Assembly (NCBI GenBank): GCA_003349915.1
Contig: QFXE01000005.1
Location: 496,001-560,000, forward strand
Reading direction: 5' to 3'
From: an endosymbiont of Escarpia spicata
GTDB taxonomy: Bacteria; Pseudomonadota; Gammaproteobacteria; Chromatiales; Chromatiaceae
DNA length: 64,000 bases
The notes under the pieces: model-generated
Seen by the model: the letters and a program-made list of their open reading frames with translations, nothing else
The model's database searches: none
What the model was told of the DNA's origin: nothing
Shown here: piece by piece, positions 36,395-45,905 of the stretch
How positions within the stretch are numbered: the stretch's first letter is position 1
Layout: each line of letters opens with the position of its first letter
Position numbers and translations under genes: made by a program

Positions 36395-38220
36395 ATGGCA
36401 ACAGTAAGCCGCTTTGGTTTCCGTATTCCCGAACAGGTCCCGCCTAAAGGGAAGGCCCTCTTTTTGAGTTCAAAAGAGGTCAAGGCCTGGACCGATAGAC
36501 TGCCTGTTGCCAATGTTGGCGAAACCTCCCGCCAAGTTTTCAAAGCGCTCGTGGAGTTCAACCGCTCCCTTGTCGCGGGAAAAAACCGCCTGTTGAGCAT
36601 TGAGGGATTTCGGGGACCGGTCAACTACATCAGCGAAAATCTTGCCAAACACTTTATCGACGCAGGACTCCCCCTCTCCGAAAAATCCCATAAAATCGCG
36701 ATATTAAGCCGCGAGCTCGCCAATGAACTTGCCACTGCCTATAAATGCGTCGTTGAAGATCTGCTGCGGGAATCGCCCGAGAAGGTGGATCGAAAACTGC
36801 TGGCCATCTCCATCCATCGCGGTATCAACTACCTCTCTGGCGTGCTGGTACAGTCTGCACTGATCTATGACACCTACCCTCACCACACCTGGAAAGAGCT
36901 GCACACGCTTCATCGACTGGCACAAAAATACAAGGTAAACAACGTTACCGTCAGGGATGACTTGGAGCAGCGCATCAAAACCTCTACCATCGACGAGGTC
37001 TATCGGCGCATTCTGCTCTATTCCCTGGCATCGCCCTACAAGATGCGACAGCGGGATAATCTTACGGTTTACCGGTATCTGCAGGAGTGGAATCATTTTA
37101 CCAAGCTCTATTCACAGCAGGAAGCGCCCCCAGAGGCCGTTTTCACGGTACAGCAGGACAGTGACTATCCGCCGTCTCACGAATCCCTGGCCGGGCAAAC
37201 CAACGAAAAACATCGTTTGAGACTCGATACACGTGAACTCATCGACAAACTTCGTGAGCAATTCGACGATACATCCGCTCCCGCTAAAGAGGGTGCCCCA
37301 CTAGCGGGTACCGAACAGATAAATAAGAATTTACTGAGGCAACTGATTCAGCTATGGACGACGATTCCACAGCGTGAATTCGTACGCACCAAACTCAATT
37401 TCGAGTTACGGGTAGCCGTCGGGCTATCAGATATCTATCATTTGACCAAGTCACCCGGAACACCTCCCGAGAGCAGCATCGAGGCACGTCTGCAGGAAGA
37501 TATGGACTGGATGGGCCAGCAAACCACCAGAGGTGAACTAAACGAAAACAGGTTGGATGCCGACTCTTCTTTCACCCTTATCCCCATTGAGCCGAGCAAC
37601 GACATACGAAGAAGTGGTTTTGAAGAGTTCGGCCCCGGTTCACGAGACGAATCTGAACCGGAGCCTGCGGTTCCCATCTGGGGCAATGGCCGTGACAATG
37701 ACAACAGTGCGCAAACCCATACCTTTCGTACCCTCAATGAAAGTGCAGGGGGGTACTGCATCGCCTGGCAAGGCGCTCGCACGCCCGCAATCAAGGTGGG
37801 CGAATTGATCGGCATCCAGTCAGCCTCCGCCAACGGCCAGTTTGGAGTCGGCATCGTACGCTGGATCAGGAACACGCAAAAAAATTCATTGCAGGTTGGA
37901 TCGCACCCAATGCCGTGGCGGTGGAAGCACAAAGGGTGAATCTCCCAAATGCCCAGACCCACGAATGCCTGCTGTTGCCGGAGGTTGGCACGTCGGGTCA
38001 GCTCGCCAGTTTTATCGGCCCATCCTACCCGTTCAATGTGGGGAATAAAATGAAGCTGGATGACGGCAGCAACAATCGCAAGATCAAGCTTAAACGGGTA
38101 CTCGAGACAACCGGCACTATCTCCCAGTTTCAGTTCAGCTATATTGACCAGGTCGACCAGTCGGCCGAAGGGGGGAGTAATGAGGACTCAGACTTCGACA
38201 ATATCTGGTCCATCATCTGA
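36395..38220 (+). pseudogene. FimW-like PilZ-domain protein, frameshifted
   Basis: The first frame gives 495 credible residues (36395 to about 37880) and then only nonsense to a stop at 37939. The second frame continues the same protein (WIAPNAVAVEAQRVNLPN to the stop at 38220). Adding one A to the seven-A run 37878-37884 restores a 608-residue product. The N-terminal 300 residues are helical; the C-terminal part (GGYCIAWQG, VGELIGIQS, GVGIVRWIRN, ECLLLPEV) resembles the PilZ-like domain of cyclic-di-GMP receptors such as Pseudomonas FimW. It may be a true pseudogene, a read error, or a site of transcriptional slippage. Confidence 0.65.
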
Positions 38221-38297
38221 AGAACTTCACAGGGGTCGGAGCGACAGGACTCTCAATGCAGTGAAACCCCATCTGATTTAGACTCGAACCTCCACCA

Positions 38298-38732
38298 TTA
38301 AAACCCAGCCTTTTTGTACCAGCGCTGCGCCTCTTCCTGATCCTTTTCGACACCTCGCCCCTCCGCATACAGCATGCCCAGCGTAGTTTGTGAGCCTGCC
38401 AGCCCCTGATCGGCTGCTTTGCGGAACCACACTGCCGCCTTGGGGGGATTCTGTTCCACACACTCTCCCTCGAGATACATAAAACCGAGCCCGTGTTGCG
38501 CCATGGCATGCCCGCTCTCTGCCGCAGATTTCATGTACTTGTATGCCATCAACGCGTTGACGACCATCCCCAGACCGCCTTGGGCCATAATCGCCATACG
38601 ATACTGGGCTTCGTAATTGCCGGCGTCGGCCAACGGTGACAATATCTCCGAAGCACGGGCAAAGTACTTCGCCTCGAATGCGGCGATGCCGCTGCTCATC
38701 TCCATATCGAAATTATCTTTTGCATCGCTCAT
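38298..38732 (-). CDS. Sel1-repeat protein
   Basis: A 144-residue soluble protein with three or four Sel1-like (short TPR) repeats, seen as AGNYEAQYRMAIMAQGG, SGHAMAQHGLGFMYLEG and QGLAGSQTTLGMLYAEGRG each followed by a helix with A-WF/YRKAA. Such repeats bind other proteins. It overlaps the upstream thioesterase-like gene by four bases (ATGA), so the two are co-translated; its partner is unknown. Confidence 0.9.
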   Translation of the reverse strand: MSDAKDNFDMEMSSGIAAFEAKYFARASEILSPLADAGNYEAQYRMAIMAQGGLGMVVNALMAYKYMKSAAESGHAMAQHGLGFMYLEGECVEQNPPKAAVWFRKAADQGLAGSQTTLGMLYAEGRGVEKDQEEAQRWYKKAGF

Positions 38733-39265
38733 ACATTCTTCTCTCTGATTCTGTTCCTGGACTGGCGGCGGCGAAGCGCGCCTCCCCGACTACGTGATTG
38801 ATCCATCGGCCGGATAGCGACCCGATTGATTACCCAGGCACAGACCTCCCCATTCGGCAGATAGAAACCGAACTCAAAACAGGGATCGCTCCGCTGACCC
38901 TGGGCTAAATCCGCCGCAATCCGTTGTTCGACATCCGCGTCGAAGTCAAAGCGCAACTCCAGACCAAATAGACCTGGACGCCGAAAATCGACTTCCAGAT
39001 GCCTTGTCCAAACCGCATGGCCGGGAAAGACCCTGTTACAGGACAATGCAGGAATAGGATCCGCCAGTAAAGCAATGGAGCCGCCAAACATACTGCCACC
39101 AGGATTCCTGGTTCGGCGATTCAGCGGCAGCAGAAGCCGGACTTTGCGCCAACCGTTTTCCAGGGCCAACACTTTGACCCCCATACTTCGATATGGCGGG
39201 AACCACTCCAGACGCCGGGCGGGGGAGATCCAACCTGTATATCTCAACCAGTCGGTTAGATGCAT
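38729..39265 (-). CDS. Hotdog-fold thioesterase-like protein (DUF4442 type)
   Basis: A 178-residue protein that fits the DUF4442/hotdog thioesterase group: PYRSMGVKVLALENGWRKVR, the NRRTRNPGGSMFGGSIALLADP helix typical of acyl-CoA thioesterases, and VWTRHLEVDFRRPG. The last 25 residues are very basic (RSRGGALRRRQSRNRIREKN), an unusual tail. The substrate is unknown. It is co-transcribed with the Sel1 gene and divergent from glcF. Confidence 0.75.
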   Translation of the reverse strand: MHLTDWLRYTGWISPARRLEWFPPYRSMGVKVLALENGWRKVRLLLPLNRRTRNPGGSMFGGSIALLADPIPALSCNRVFPGHAVWTRHLEVDFRRPGLFGLELRFDFDADVEQRIAADLAQGQRSDPCFEFGFYLPNGEVCAWVINRVAIRPMDQSRSRGGALRRRQSRNRIREKNV

Positions 39266-39386
39266 CAGTTTTATATCACCCTCAGCTCAGGATACTCCCG
39301 TCGAATTCACAGGGTATATCGGTAAAATAGTTGGCTTTGATCTCAATCATCCGCAAAATAGGCGTTTTCCCCTTCGACCTCCCTTA

Positions 39387-40613
39387 ATGCAGACCAGACT
39401 CAGCCCCCAGACACTTGAATCTGCTAATGGCCGGGAAGCCGAGCAGATCCTGCGCAGTTGCGTACATTGCGGATTCTGCACCGCTACCTGCCCCACCTAC
39501 CAACTGCTGGGAGATGAACTGGACGGACCGCGGGGCCGTATCTATCAGATCAAGCAGCTGCTCGAGGGTACGACTCCCACCGACAGCCTACAACAGCACC
39601 TCGACCGCTGCCTCTCCTGCCGCTCTTGTGAGACCACCTGCCCCTCAGGCGTCAATTACAGCCGCCTGCTGGAGATAGGACGGGAACACCTGGAGCAGAT
39701 CAAGCCCCGAACCGGCATGGACAGCCTGCGTCATAAACTACTTATCAAGACACTACCCTATCCCAAACGGTTTGGTGCACTGCTGAAACTTGCCCGAGCA
39801 ATAAAAAGATTACTGCCAAAGCGTCTGCGATACACCATTCCAGCCAAGCAAAAGACTGGCCATTGGCCCGAGGCACGGCACCAACGCCGCATGCTCGTAC
39901 TGGACGGCTGCGTTCAGCCTTCGCTGGCCCCGGCCATCAACTTCAGCACAGCGCGAGTGCTGGACCGGCTGGGCATCAGTCTGATCAGGGTGCCGGAAGC
40001 GAAATGCTGCGGCGCAGTCAACCTGCACCTGGGTGCGAACGATGCAGCCAAACGTTTTGCGCGCCGCAACATCGATGCCTGGCTGCCCCTGTTGAAAACC
40101 GAAGCCGAAGCGCTGGTTATCACTGCCAGCGGTTGCGGGCAGACAGTCAAAGAGTATCCGCAACTCCTGAGTGAAGATGCTGAATATGCGGAAAAAGCCG
40201 CAATAATCACTGCTGCCACCAAGGACATAGCGGAAGTGCTGCTGAATGAAGACCTCAGTCAACTCTCATTGGATTCCGCACAACATCCAGCCATCGCATT
40301 CCACTCCCCCTGCACCCTGCAACACGGAATGGGCATGCAAGGGGTCGTTGAACGACTGCTTCTAGACCTCGGGTATACCCTCACAACTGTCGATGATGCC
40401 CATCTGTGCTGCGGCTCCGCGGGCACTTACTCCCTGTTGCAACCAGACTTATCCAATAGGCTCAGACGCAACAAACTCCGCAATCTTCAGGCAGGTGATC
40501 CAACACTCATCGCCACCGCCAATATTGGCTGCCTGAATCACCTGCAGGCTGAATCCAGGGTTCCTGTAAAGCACTGGATCGAATTACTGGATCATTCCCG
40601 CACCCCTTTTTGA
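39387..40613 (+). CDS. glcF: Glycolate oxidase iron-sulfur subunit
   Basis: A 408-residue GlcF. Two [4Fe-4S] motifs, CVHCGFCTATCPTY and CLSCRSCETTCPSG, are followed by two CCG domains (AKCCGAVN, HSPCTL, HLCCGSAGTYS). It carries electrons from the FAD subunits GlcD/GlcE during oxidation of glycolate to glyoxylate, a need for cells with Rubisco. glcD and glcE are not next to it. The ATG at 39387 is at the family's normal N-terminus; the frame is open 300 bases further upstream but that lies opposite the thioesterase gene. Confidence 0.92.
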   Translation: MQTRLSPQTLESANGREAEQILRSCVHCGFCTATCPTYQLLGDELDGPRGRIYQIKQLLEGTTPTDSLQQHLDRCLSCRSCETTCPSGVNYSRLLEIGREHLEQIKPRTGMDSLRHKLLIKTLPYPKRFGALLKLARAIKRLLPKRLRYTIPAKQKTGHWPEARHQRRMLVLDGCVQPSLAPAINFSTARVLDRLGISLIRVPEAKCCGAVNLHLGANDAAKRFARRNIDAWLPLLKTEAEALVITASGCGQTVKEYPQLLSEDAEYAEKAAIITAATKDIAEVLLNEDLSQLSLDSAQHPAIAFHSPCTLQHGMGMQGVVERLLLDLGYTLTTVDDAHLCCGSAGTYSLLQPDLSNRLRRNKLRNLQAGDPTLIATANIGCLNHLQAESRVPVKHWIELLDHSRTPF

Positions 40614-40693
40614 GGAGCACTAACCGGCAATCACCCACTTGCTTCCCTCCCGGGTGGCAAATGCTATGATTGGAGGAATAAAGGATAATAGAG

Positions 40694-42703
40694 ATGGTGC
40701 AGCGGAACATGCCTCAAACAATTCGACCTAAAACCTGGCGTCCATCGCGTTTCATTCAATGGTTATGCGCAGCTCTCTATCTGCTGCCACTCTGGTTCAG
40801 CCCCGTCCAAGCCACTGTCACTGACCTTCCGGAAAACAAGGCTGCGAGACAACAGTTTCTAGACGCCGAGCAGGCTCTGAAAAAGGGCCAGTTGAAAAAA
40901 TACCAGGCACTCAAGCATCAACTGCAGACCTATCCCCTGCTGCCCTATCTTGAATACCAGGAGATTACCCGGTATTTGGCACGGCAGGATTCCCAAACCA
41001 TCCAGACATTCATAGACAAATACGCCGATACGCCGCTTGCCAGCAGACTGCGTAACAAGTGGCTGGACTTGTTGGCAGACAAGCATCGCTGGAAAACCTA
41101 TCTCGATTTTGCCAAACCGGGGGGAAGTATAAAACGCCAGTGCCACCGCCTGCTGGCATTGATCGAAACCGGCCAGCAACAACACGCGTTTACTCAAATC
41201 GAACCTGTTTGGCTTAACGGCCGCTCCCGTCCAAAGGCCTGTGATCCGGTGTTCAAGGCGTGGAATAATGCCGGTGAATTAACTGACACACTGGTATGGC
41301 AGCGGATCGGCCTCGCCATGCAGGCCAGGCAGATCCGTCTGGCAAGATATCTCAAACGTTTTCTGCCGAACAGCGAGGGTAACTGGGTCAGCCTCTGGAT
41401 CGACATTCATCGTCATCCACAAAAGCTTATGCAGAATCAGCGTCTGCTGCAAAATCATCCCATGCGGGACGAGATTCTGGTTCACGGAGTCCGGCGACTG
41501 GCTCGCAAAAACCCCGAAAAAGCCTTCGAATTTTGGCAATCGTTGCAACTGCGGGGACAATTCACAGATGCTCAAAAACTCACCGTAGGCCGCACGCTTG
41601 CCGCCAATCTGGTGGACACACCAGGGGAGACATTTTCCCGGATAATCGAACAGGTTGTGCCAAAGCATCTGCGGCTGGATCCAAATCTCTCCGACAAGCA
41701 GTTCCGTCAGGCCCTGGAGTCCCAGGATTGGGAACGGGTACTCGCCACCATTGCCGACCTCTCCGAATCAGACAGAGCGAAAGAGCGCTGGCGGTACTGG
41801 CGTGCCAGGGCGCTGTTACAACTTGGCCAGCAAGAGAAAGGCAACCAACTGCTCGAAACACTGGCGAAGAACCGCAGCTACTACGGATTCATGGCAACCA
41901 ACCGTCTGGGCACCCGTTTCACTATGGCTCATGCAGCCATTGATGTCAGCGATGACCTAGTGGATCGCATTGCCAGTCAACCCGGCATGCAGCGGGCGAG
42001 AGAGCTGAAAATTCTTCACAGGCCCATCGACGCGCGTCGTGAGTGGAACTGGGCATTGAGTAACCGCAGCACCGAAGAACTCAAGGGCGCAGCCCGCCTG
42101 GCACAGCAGTGGGATTGGCCTTCTCAGGCCATTATCACCCTGGCAAAGATCCGTCACTGGAATGATCTGGAACTCCGTTTCCCCCTCACCCACAGGACGT
42201 TGATCGACCGACAGGCCAAGAGTCTCGATATCGACCACGCCTGGATCTACGCCATTTTGCGTCAGGAGAGTGCCTTTATTACCGATGCCCGTTCCAGTGC
42301 CGGCGCCATGGGTCTGATGCAGCTAATGCCCCGCACTGCCCGCGACGTAGCGACAAGCACCCGGCACGGTCCATTCAAAACCCGGGATCTTCTGAAACCC
42401 GGAATCAATATCAAACTGGGCACCAGCTATCTGGAGAGCATCTATCAGAAACTGCAGAACAACCCGGTGCTGGCTACAGCCGCCTACAATGCGGGTCCTT
42501 GGCGCGTAATGAAGTGGCTGCCGAAAGAATCACAGCCAACCGACGTCTGGATCGAGACAGTTCCGTTTCGGGAGACCCGAGAGTATTTGAAACGCGTACT
42601 TGCTTATACCGTCATCTACTCCCACCGGTTGGGAGAAGCCCCCCTCAGCCTGTCGGAGGAGTGGTTAAAACCGATTGTTTTGCCGGAACCTGCTGAGGGC
42701 TAG
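40694..42703 (+). CDS. slt: Soluble lytic murein transglycosylase
   Basis: A 669-residue periplasmic enzyme: signal peptide (FIQWLCAALYLLPLWFSPVQA), a long superhelical U and L domain, and a C-terminal lysozyme-like domain with the catalytic Glu525 in LRQESAF, GAMGLMQLMPRTA and TAAYNAGPWRV. It cleaves peptidoglycan to 1,6-anhydromuramic ends. Length fits Slt70. It is a single gene; the block after it is AT-rich and foreign-looking. Confidence 0.94.
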   Translation: MVQRNMPQTIRPKTWRPSRFIQWLCAALYLLPLWFSPVQATVTDLPENKAARQQFLDAEQALKKGQLKKYQALKHQLQTYPLLPYLEYQEITRYLARQDSQTIQTFIDKYADTPLASRLRNKWLDLLADKHRWKTYLDFAKPGGSIKRQCHRLLALIETGQQQHAFTQIEPVWLNGRSRPKACDPVFKAWNNAGELTDTLVWQRIGLAMQARQIRLARYLKRFLPNSEGNWVSLWIDIHRHPQKLMQNQRLLQNHPMRDEILVHGVRRLARKNPEKAFEFWQSLQLRGQFTDAQKLTVGRTLAANLVDTPGETFSRIIEQVVPKHLRLDPNLSDKQFRQALESQDWERVLATIADLSESDRAKERWRYWRARALLQLGQQEKGNQLLETLAKNRSYYGFMATNRLGTRFTMAHAAIDVSDDLVDRIASQPGMQRARELKILHRPIDARREWNWALSNRSTEELKGAARLAQQWDWPSQAIITLAKIRHWNDLELRFPLTHRTLIDRQAKSLDIDHAWIYAILRQESAFITDARSSAGAMGLMQLMPRTARDVATSTRHGPFKTRDLLKPGINIKLGTSYLESIYQKLQNNPVLATAAYNAGPWRVMKWLPKESQPTDVWIETVPFRETREYLKRVLAYTVIYSHRLGEAPLSLSEEWLKPIVLPEPAEG

Positions 42704-42817
42704 GTGATACTGAATAGTTCATAGGATAGGGGACATACACATACGAGGGTGTCGCGGCATGCGACCTACATGGATGCGGAAAGGTAGAGCAATGCAGGAG
42801 CAGTTGCCAAGACGCAA

Positions 42818-43984
42818 TTATGTATCTTGATCCGTATTAAACAAGATCCATTTATTTTCATTCAATATTGAAACTTCATTGGTTAACAGATCTTTGTTTC
42901 TAACCAAGACAACGATATCTCTTGGGGTTTTTTGAGGGAAAAAATCAAACCGTGACAAGTCCTTTTCCATCCTGCTTTTCTCAAGCAGTACGTATTTTAC
43001 GCCTAATACATCCAGTTTTCTGGAATACTCAAGAAACCGGTAAACCAGATCATCCAATGCCGGGTATTCATCGCTGACTACCAAGTCACGTATTTCCGCA
43101 AAACCGTCTGTGATGCTGAATGCAATACACCCAACCAAAGCGTTATCTTCCCTCATATATAAACAGAAGAATTTATTTCTCTGATAGGGGTCCTGGCCAT
43201 ATTTCCAGTTCATATATTGTGAACTTTTATTTGGCACAGATATTGATTTATAGATATTTAAACCTCTTCTGAGCTCATCATAATCCGATCCCAATTCATC
43301 CACTATCTTTGAATAGTGTCGAAAAAAATCAAAATCCCATGTTTCAGGTGACATGATACTTAGCAGTGAATCCGTTAGTGGGCTGATTATCCCGGCAAGA
43401 AACTCGGGCAACCCCTTTTTAATCAGGTACTTCTTCGATTGAAATATCCTTACTCGCCCAACCAATAAACCAAGTTTTTTATATCCCACTCTTCTGAATA
43501 TCAGTCTTGCCGCATCGTTGGGAAAGCCGTATAGAAAATCAATATCTTCGATTTCCTCTGATTTAGCGATTGTATCGATCAGCATCAAAGCAGGTCCGAG
43601 AGAGCGGTGTTCTTTCTGAACAAAGAAATCACCAGAGATTCCAGCTTTGCACACTGCTCCCCCCACTAGAACTTTCTTAGAAAAAACTGCGGACAATCCA
43701 ACTATTTCCTGGTCATCCTGATGGATCAACATCCATACATGTGTCTCCCCGTCAGGATTACCTTCATAAATCCATGAGAACTTAGGATCAAGCACCCTGT
43801 CCTGATCATGGTTCTCATTCCAAAACCTGATTATCACCTCCCTGTCTTGCTTGAGGTCTGCCTTTATTACTGAATAGTTCACCGGCTCTGAATCCGAATT
43901 AGAATTAGATTTGGATCTCTTTAACCTTCTCAATAAGCTGTGGTTTAAGATGTAAGTTTGCAGTTGTTCTTCTCTTTGCCTCAA
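42818..43984 (-). CDS. GNAT-like acyltransferase of an accessory block
   Basis: A 388-residue protein of two GNAT-like halves: IRFWNENHDQDRVLDPKFSWIYEGNP with VGLSAVFSKKVLV and the acetyl-CoA loop VQKEHRSLGPALMLI, then a second half with MNWKYGQDPYQRNKFFCLY. Such double GNATs occur in exopolysaccharide and PEP-CTERM gene clusters, where they modify sugars or lipids. The TTG start at 43982-43984 overlaps the neighbour by 80 bases; a GTG at 43880-43882 would avoid this and give 354 residues. Base use is AT-rich compared with slt and the cyclase gene. Confidence 0.65.
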   Translation of the reverse strand: MRQREEQLQTYILNHSLLRRLKRSKSNSNSDSEPVNYSVIKADLKQDREVIIRFWNENHDQDRVLDPKFSWIYEGNPDGETHVWMLIHQDDQEIVGLSAVFSKKVLVGGAVCKAGISGDFFVQKEHRSLGPALMLIDTIAKSEEIEDIDFLYGFPNDAARLIFRRVGYKKLGLLVGRVRIFQSKKYLIKKGLPEFLAGIISPLTDSLLSIMSPETWDFDFFRHYSKIVDELGSDYDELRRGLNIYKSISVPNKSSQYMNWKYGQDPYQRNKFFCLYMREDNALVGCIAFSITDGFAEIRDLVVSDEYPALDDLVYRFLEYSRKLDVLGVKYVLLEKSRMEKDLSRFDFFPQKTPRDIVVLVRNKDLLTNEVSILNENKWILFNTDQDT

Positions 43985-44888
43985 TGTCCTTATAAACGTA
44001 CGCAGCTTGCTCTGCCGTCATACCCAATTCTTTCGCCAACTCTTCTGCCGCTACTTCATGATTGAACGCCCAGAGGGCAATATCCATTTTGTGATAAGGG
44101 AGGGCGAAATAAAACTCTTCCTGTGATTGGGAAAGACTATAAGTATCGGTGGTGGGAGGTGCGTTCCGAATGCTTTCAGGCAAGCCAAGATGTTCAGCGA
44201 GCTCATATACCTGAGTCTTATAAAGATGGGCAATTGGCTTAACATCAGCAGAGCCATCGCCATTTTTGACAAAAAATCCCTGATCATATTCGAGTCTGTT
44301 GGGAGTACCCACTACTGCGTAATTGAGCCTGTCCGCATGATAATATTCCAGAGTTTTCCTTATTCTCTGCTTGAAGTTGGTCGCCGCGACAATTTGCAGA
44401 TATTCTTTTAGACGAAGCGGCTCCTCGTACATGGTCCCGTCCGGCGCTTGAGCCACTAGGAGAAAATGGTTAAAACGCCCATCCAGGCCACCAGTAATAG
44501 CTATCTTGGATTTCCAGTCATCATTGTAAGACGGTATCACCCGTTTTATCGCAGCATCCCGCTCGCTGTAACAACCTATTGCTTCCAATGTTGGAGCTAT
44601 ATTTTTTTCTTCATATTCAACACCGAAGTGCTTAACAAGCTCAAGCCCCCTGTCACCTGTTTCACCCGAGGAGTCCTTCTCAGGAAGCAGTAGCGCATAT
44701 ACCTTATTGACTCCGATCGCCTCGATGCTCAATGCCAAAGAGACGGAACTGTCGATTCCACCGGAGACCGCCACCACAAGCCCCCTCTTCTTGAGTTTAT
44801 CGCGTAAGATCTCCTTGATTCTGTTTGATGTCCTTTCAACGTCTTTTTCTTTGTCGAAGTACAGGGCCTTTTTAAAATAATCATTCAT
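43905..44888 (-). CDS. NAD synthase-like ATP-pyrophosphatase
   Basis: A 327-residue N-type ATP pyrophosphatase. The P-loop SGGIDSS is at residues 42-48; LLLPEKDSSGETGDRG, VVGTPNRLEYDQGFFVKNGDGSAD and PIAHLYKTQVYELAEHLGLP match NH3-dependent NAD synthase. In exopolysaccharide and natural-product clusters such NadE-like enzymes sit next to acyl-AMP ligases, where an amide-forming role has been proposed. It lies 17 bases after the truncated ligase and overlaps the GNAT gene, so it works in that pathway more likely than in NAD synthesis. No glutaminase domain is present. Confidence 0.85.
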   Translation of the reverse strand: MNDYFKKALYFDKEKDVERTSNRIKEILRDKLKKRGLVVAVSGGIDSSVSLALSIEAIGVNKVYALLLPEKDSSGETGDRGLELVKHFGVEYEEKNIAPTLEAIGCYSERDAAIKRVIPSYNDDWKSKIAITGGLDGRFNHFLLVAQAPDGTMYEEPLRLKEYLQIVAATNFKQRIRKTLEYYHADRLNYAVVGTPNRLEYDQGFFVKNGDGSADVKPIAHLYKTQVYELAEHLGLPESIRNAPPTTDTYSLSQSQEEFYFALPYHKMDIALWAFNHEVAAEELAKELGMTAEQAAYVYKDIEAKRRTTANLHLKPQLIEKVKEIQI

Positions 44889-44905
44889 AATCTTGTGTAC
44901 TCATT

Positions 44906-45905
44906 TCAACTCGCCTTGAGGAGGTAGCGCTTCACCTTTCCTGATTGGGTCTTTTGGAGCTCATCAGTAAAAGAAATTTTCTTTGGCACTTTATACTTGG
45001 CCAGGTTTTTCAAACAATAAGATTGGATTGTTCTCTGATCCAATTCAGTATCAGGCGCAAGAACAATAAATGCCTTAATCACCTCACCCATCAATTCGTC
45101 AGGCGTCCCTACCACTGCCACTTCGGCAACATCCGGAAGTTCAGAAATAACCTCTTCGATCTCCTTTGGACTAATCCTGTTAGCCCCAGATTTAATCATG
45201 TCAGAAGTCCTACCGTCGATATAGAGAAAGCCCTCATCGTCGGTATATGCAAGATCACCAGTATGTAACCAGCCATCTACCATGACACTACTTGTTAATG
45301 CTTCGTCTCTCCAGTAGCCCGGCATAATATTTTTTCCGAAGGCACAAAGCTCACCTATCACTCCACTTTCAACCGGCTGTCCATCTTTATTTCTTACCTC
45401 GATAGTCACTCCATCAACTGCCTTACCTATCGATCCAAGTTTTTCGTTCAGACTTCCAGCATCCAGAATGGTCAATCTTGCGCTGGCTTCTGTCTGCCCG
45501 TACATCACATAAAAATCTGTCTCTCCAATCAATTGTTTTAGCTCATTGATATGTGCAGGAGGCATTGGGCCTCCTGCTTGAGCCAGCAAACGAAACGAAG
45601 AGAAATTCGCCTCTTTGAGATTCGTTCTTTTCAATAAAATAGCGTAGGTTGATGGCACACCATAAAAAACGGTAATATTTTCCTGATCAAACTTATCCAC
45701 TATCAGCTGCGGATACATCATACTGTTCTCCAGTACCAGGCAGCCTCCCGTCAGCAAATGAGTATTGAGAACTGAGTTCCCATAGGAATAATAGAAAGGC
45801 AATACACTCAGAATCCTGTCGGAAGCGGATAATGCCAATCCTTTTATTATTGCGCTAAAATTTGATTTCAGATTACCATGACTTAGCGACACTCCCTTGG
45901 GCCTA
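44906..45905 (-). pseudogene. Acyl-AMP ligase, N-terminally truncated
   Basis: About 330 residues of an ANL-superfamily enzyme (acyl-CoA synthetase/acyl-AMP ligase). The visible part starts within the first ATP motif, at RPKGVSLSHGNL; the preceding TSGTTG and some 150-180 residues of the N-domain are absent. The rest is intact: YGQTEASARLTILD, GWLHTGDLAYTDDEGFLYIDGR, and the C-terminal lysine KTQSGKVKRYLL. The frame continues into the 3' end of the neighbouring cyclase-like gene but makes no sensible protein there. It is probably inactive. Base use is AT-rich. Confidence 0.8.

Noticed and set aside
42708..43881. 14-base direct repeat TACTGAATAGTTCA at 42708 and 43868 flanking most of the GNAT gene, as possible insertion footprints
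   Set aside because: Several 14-base matches are expected by chance in 64 kb, and one copy lies inside the coding sequence.
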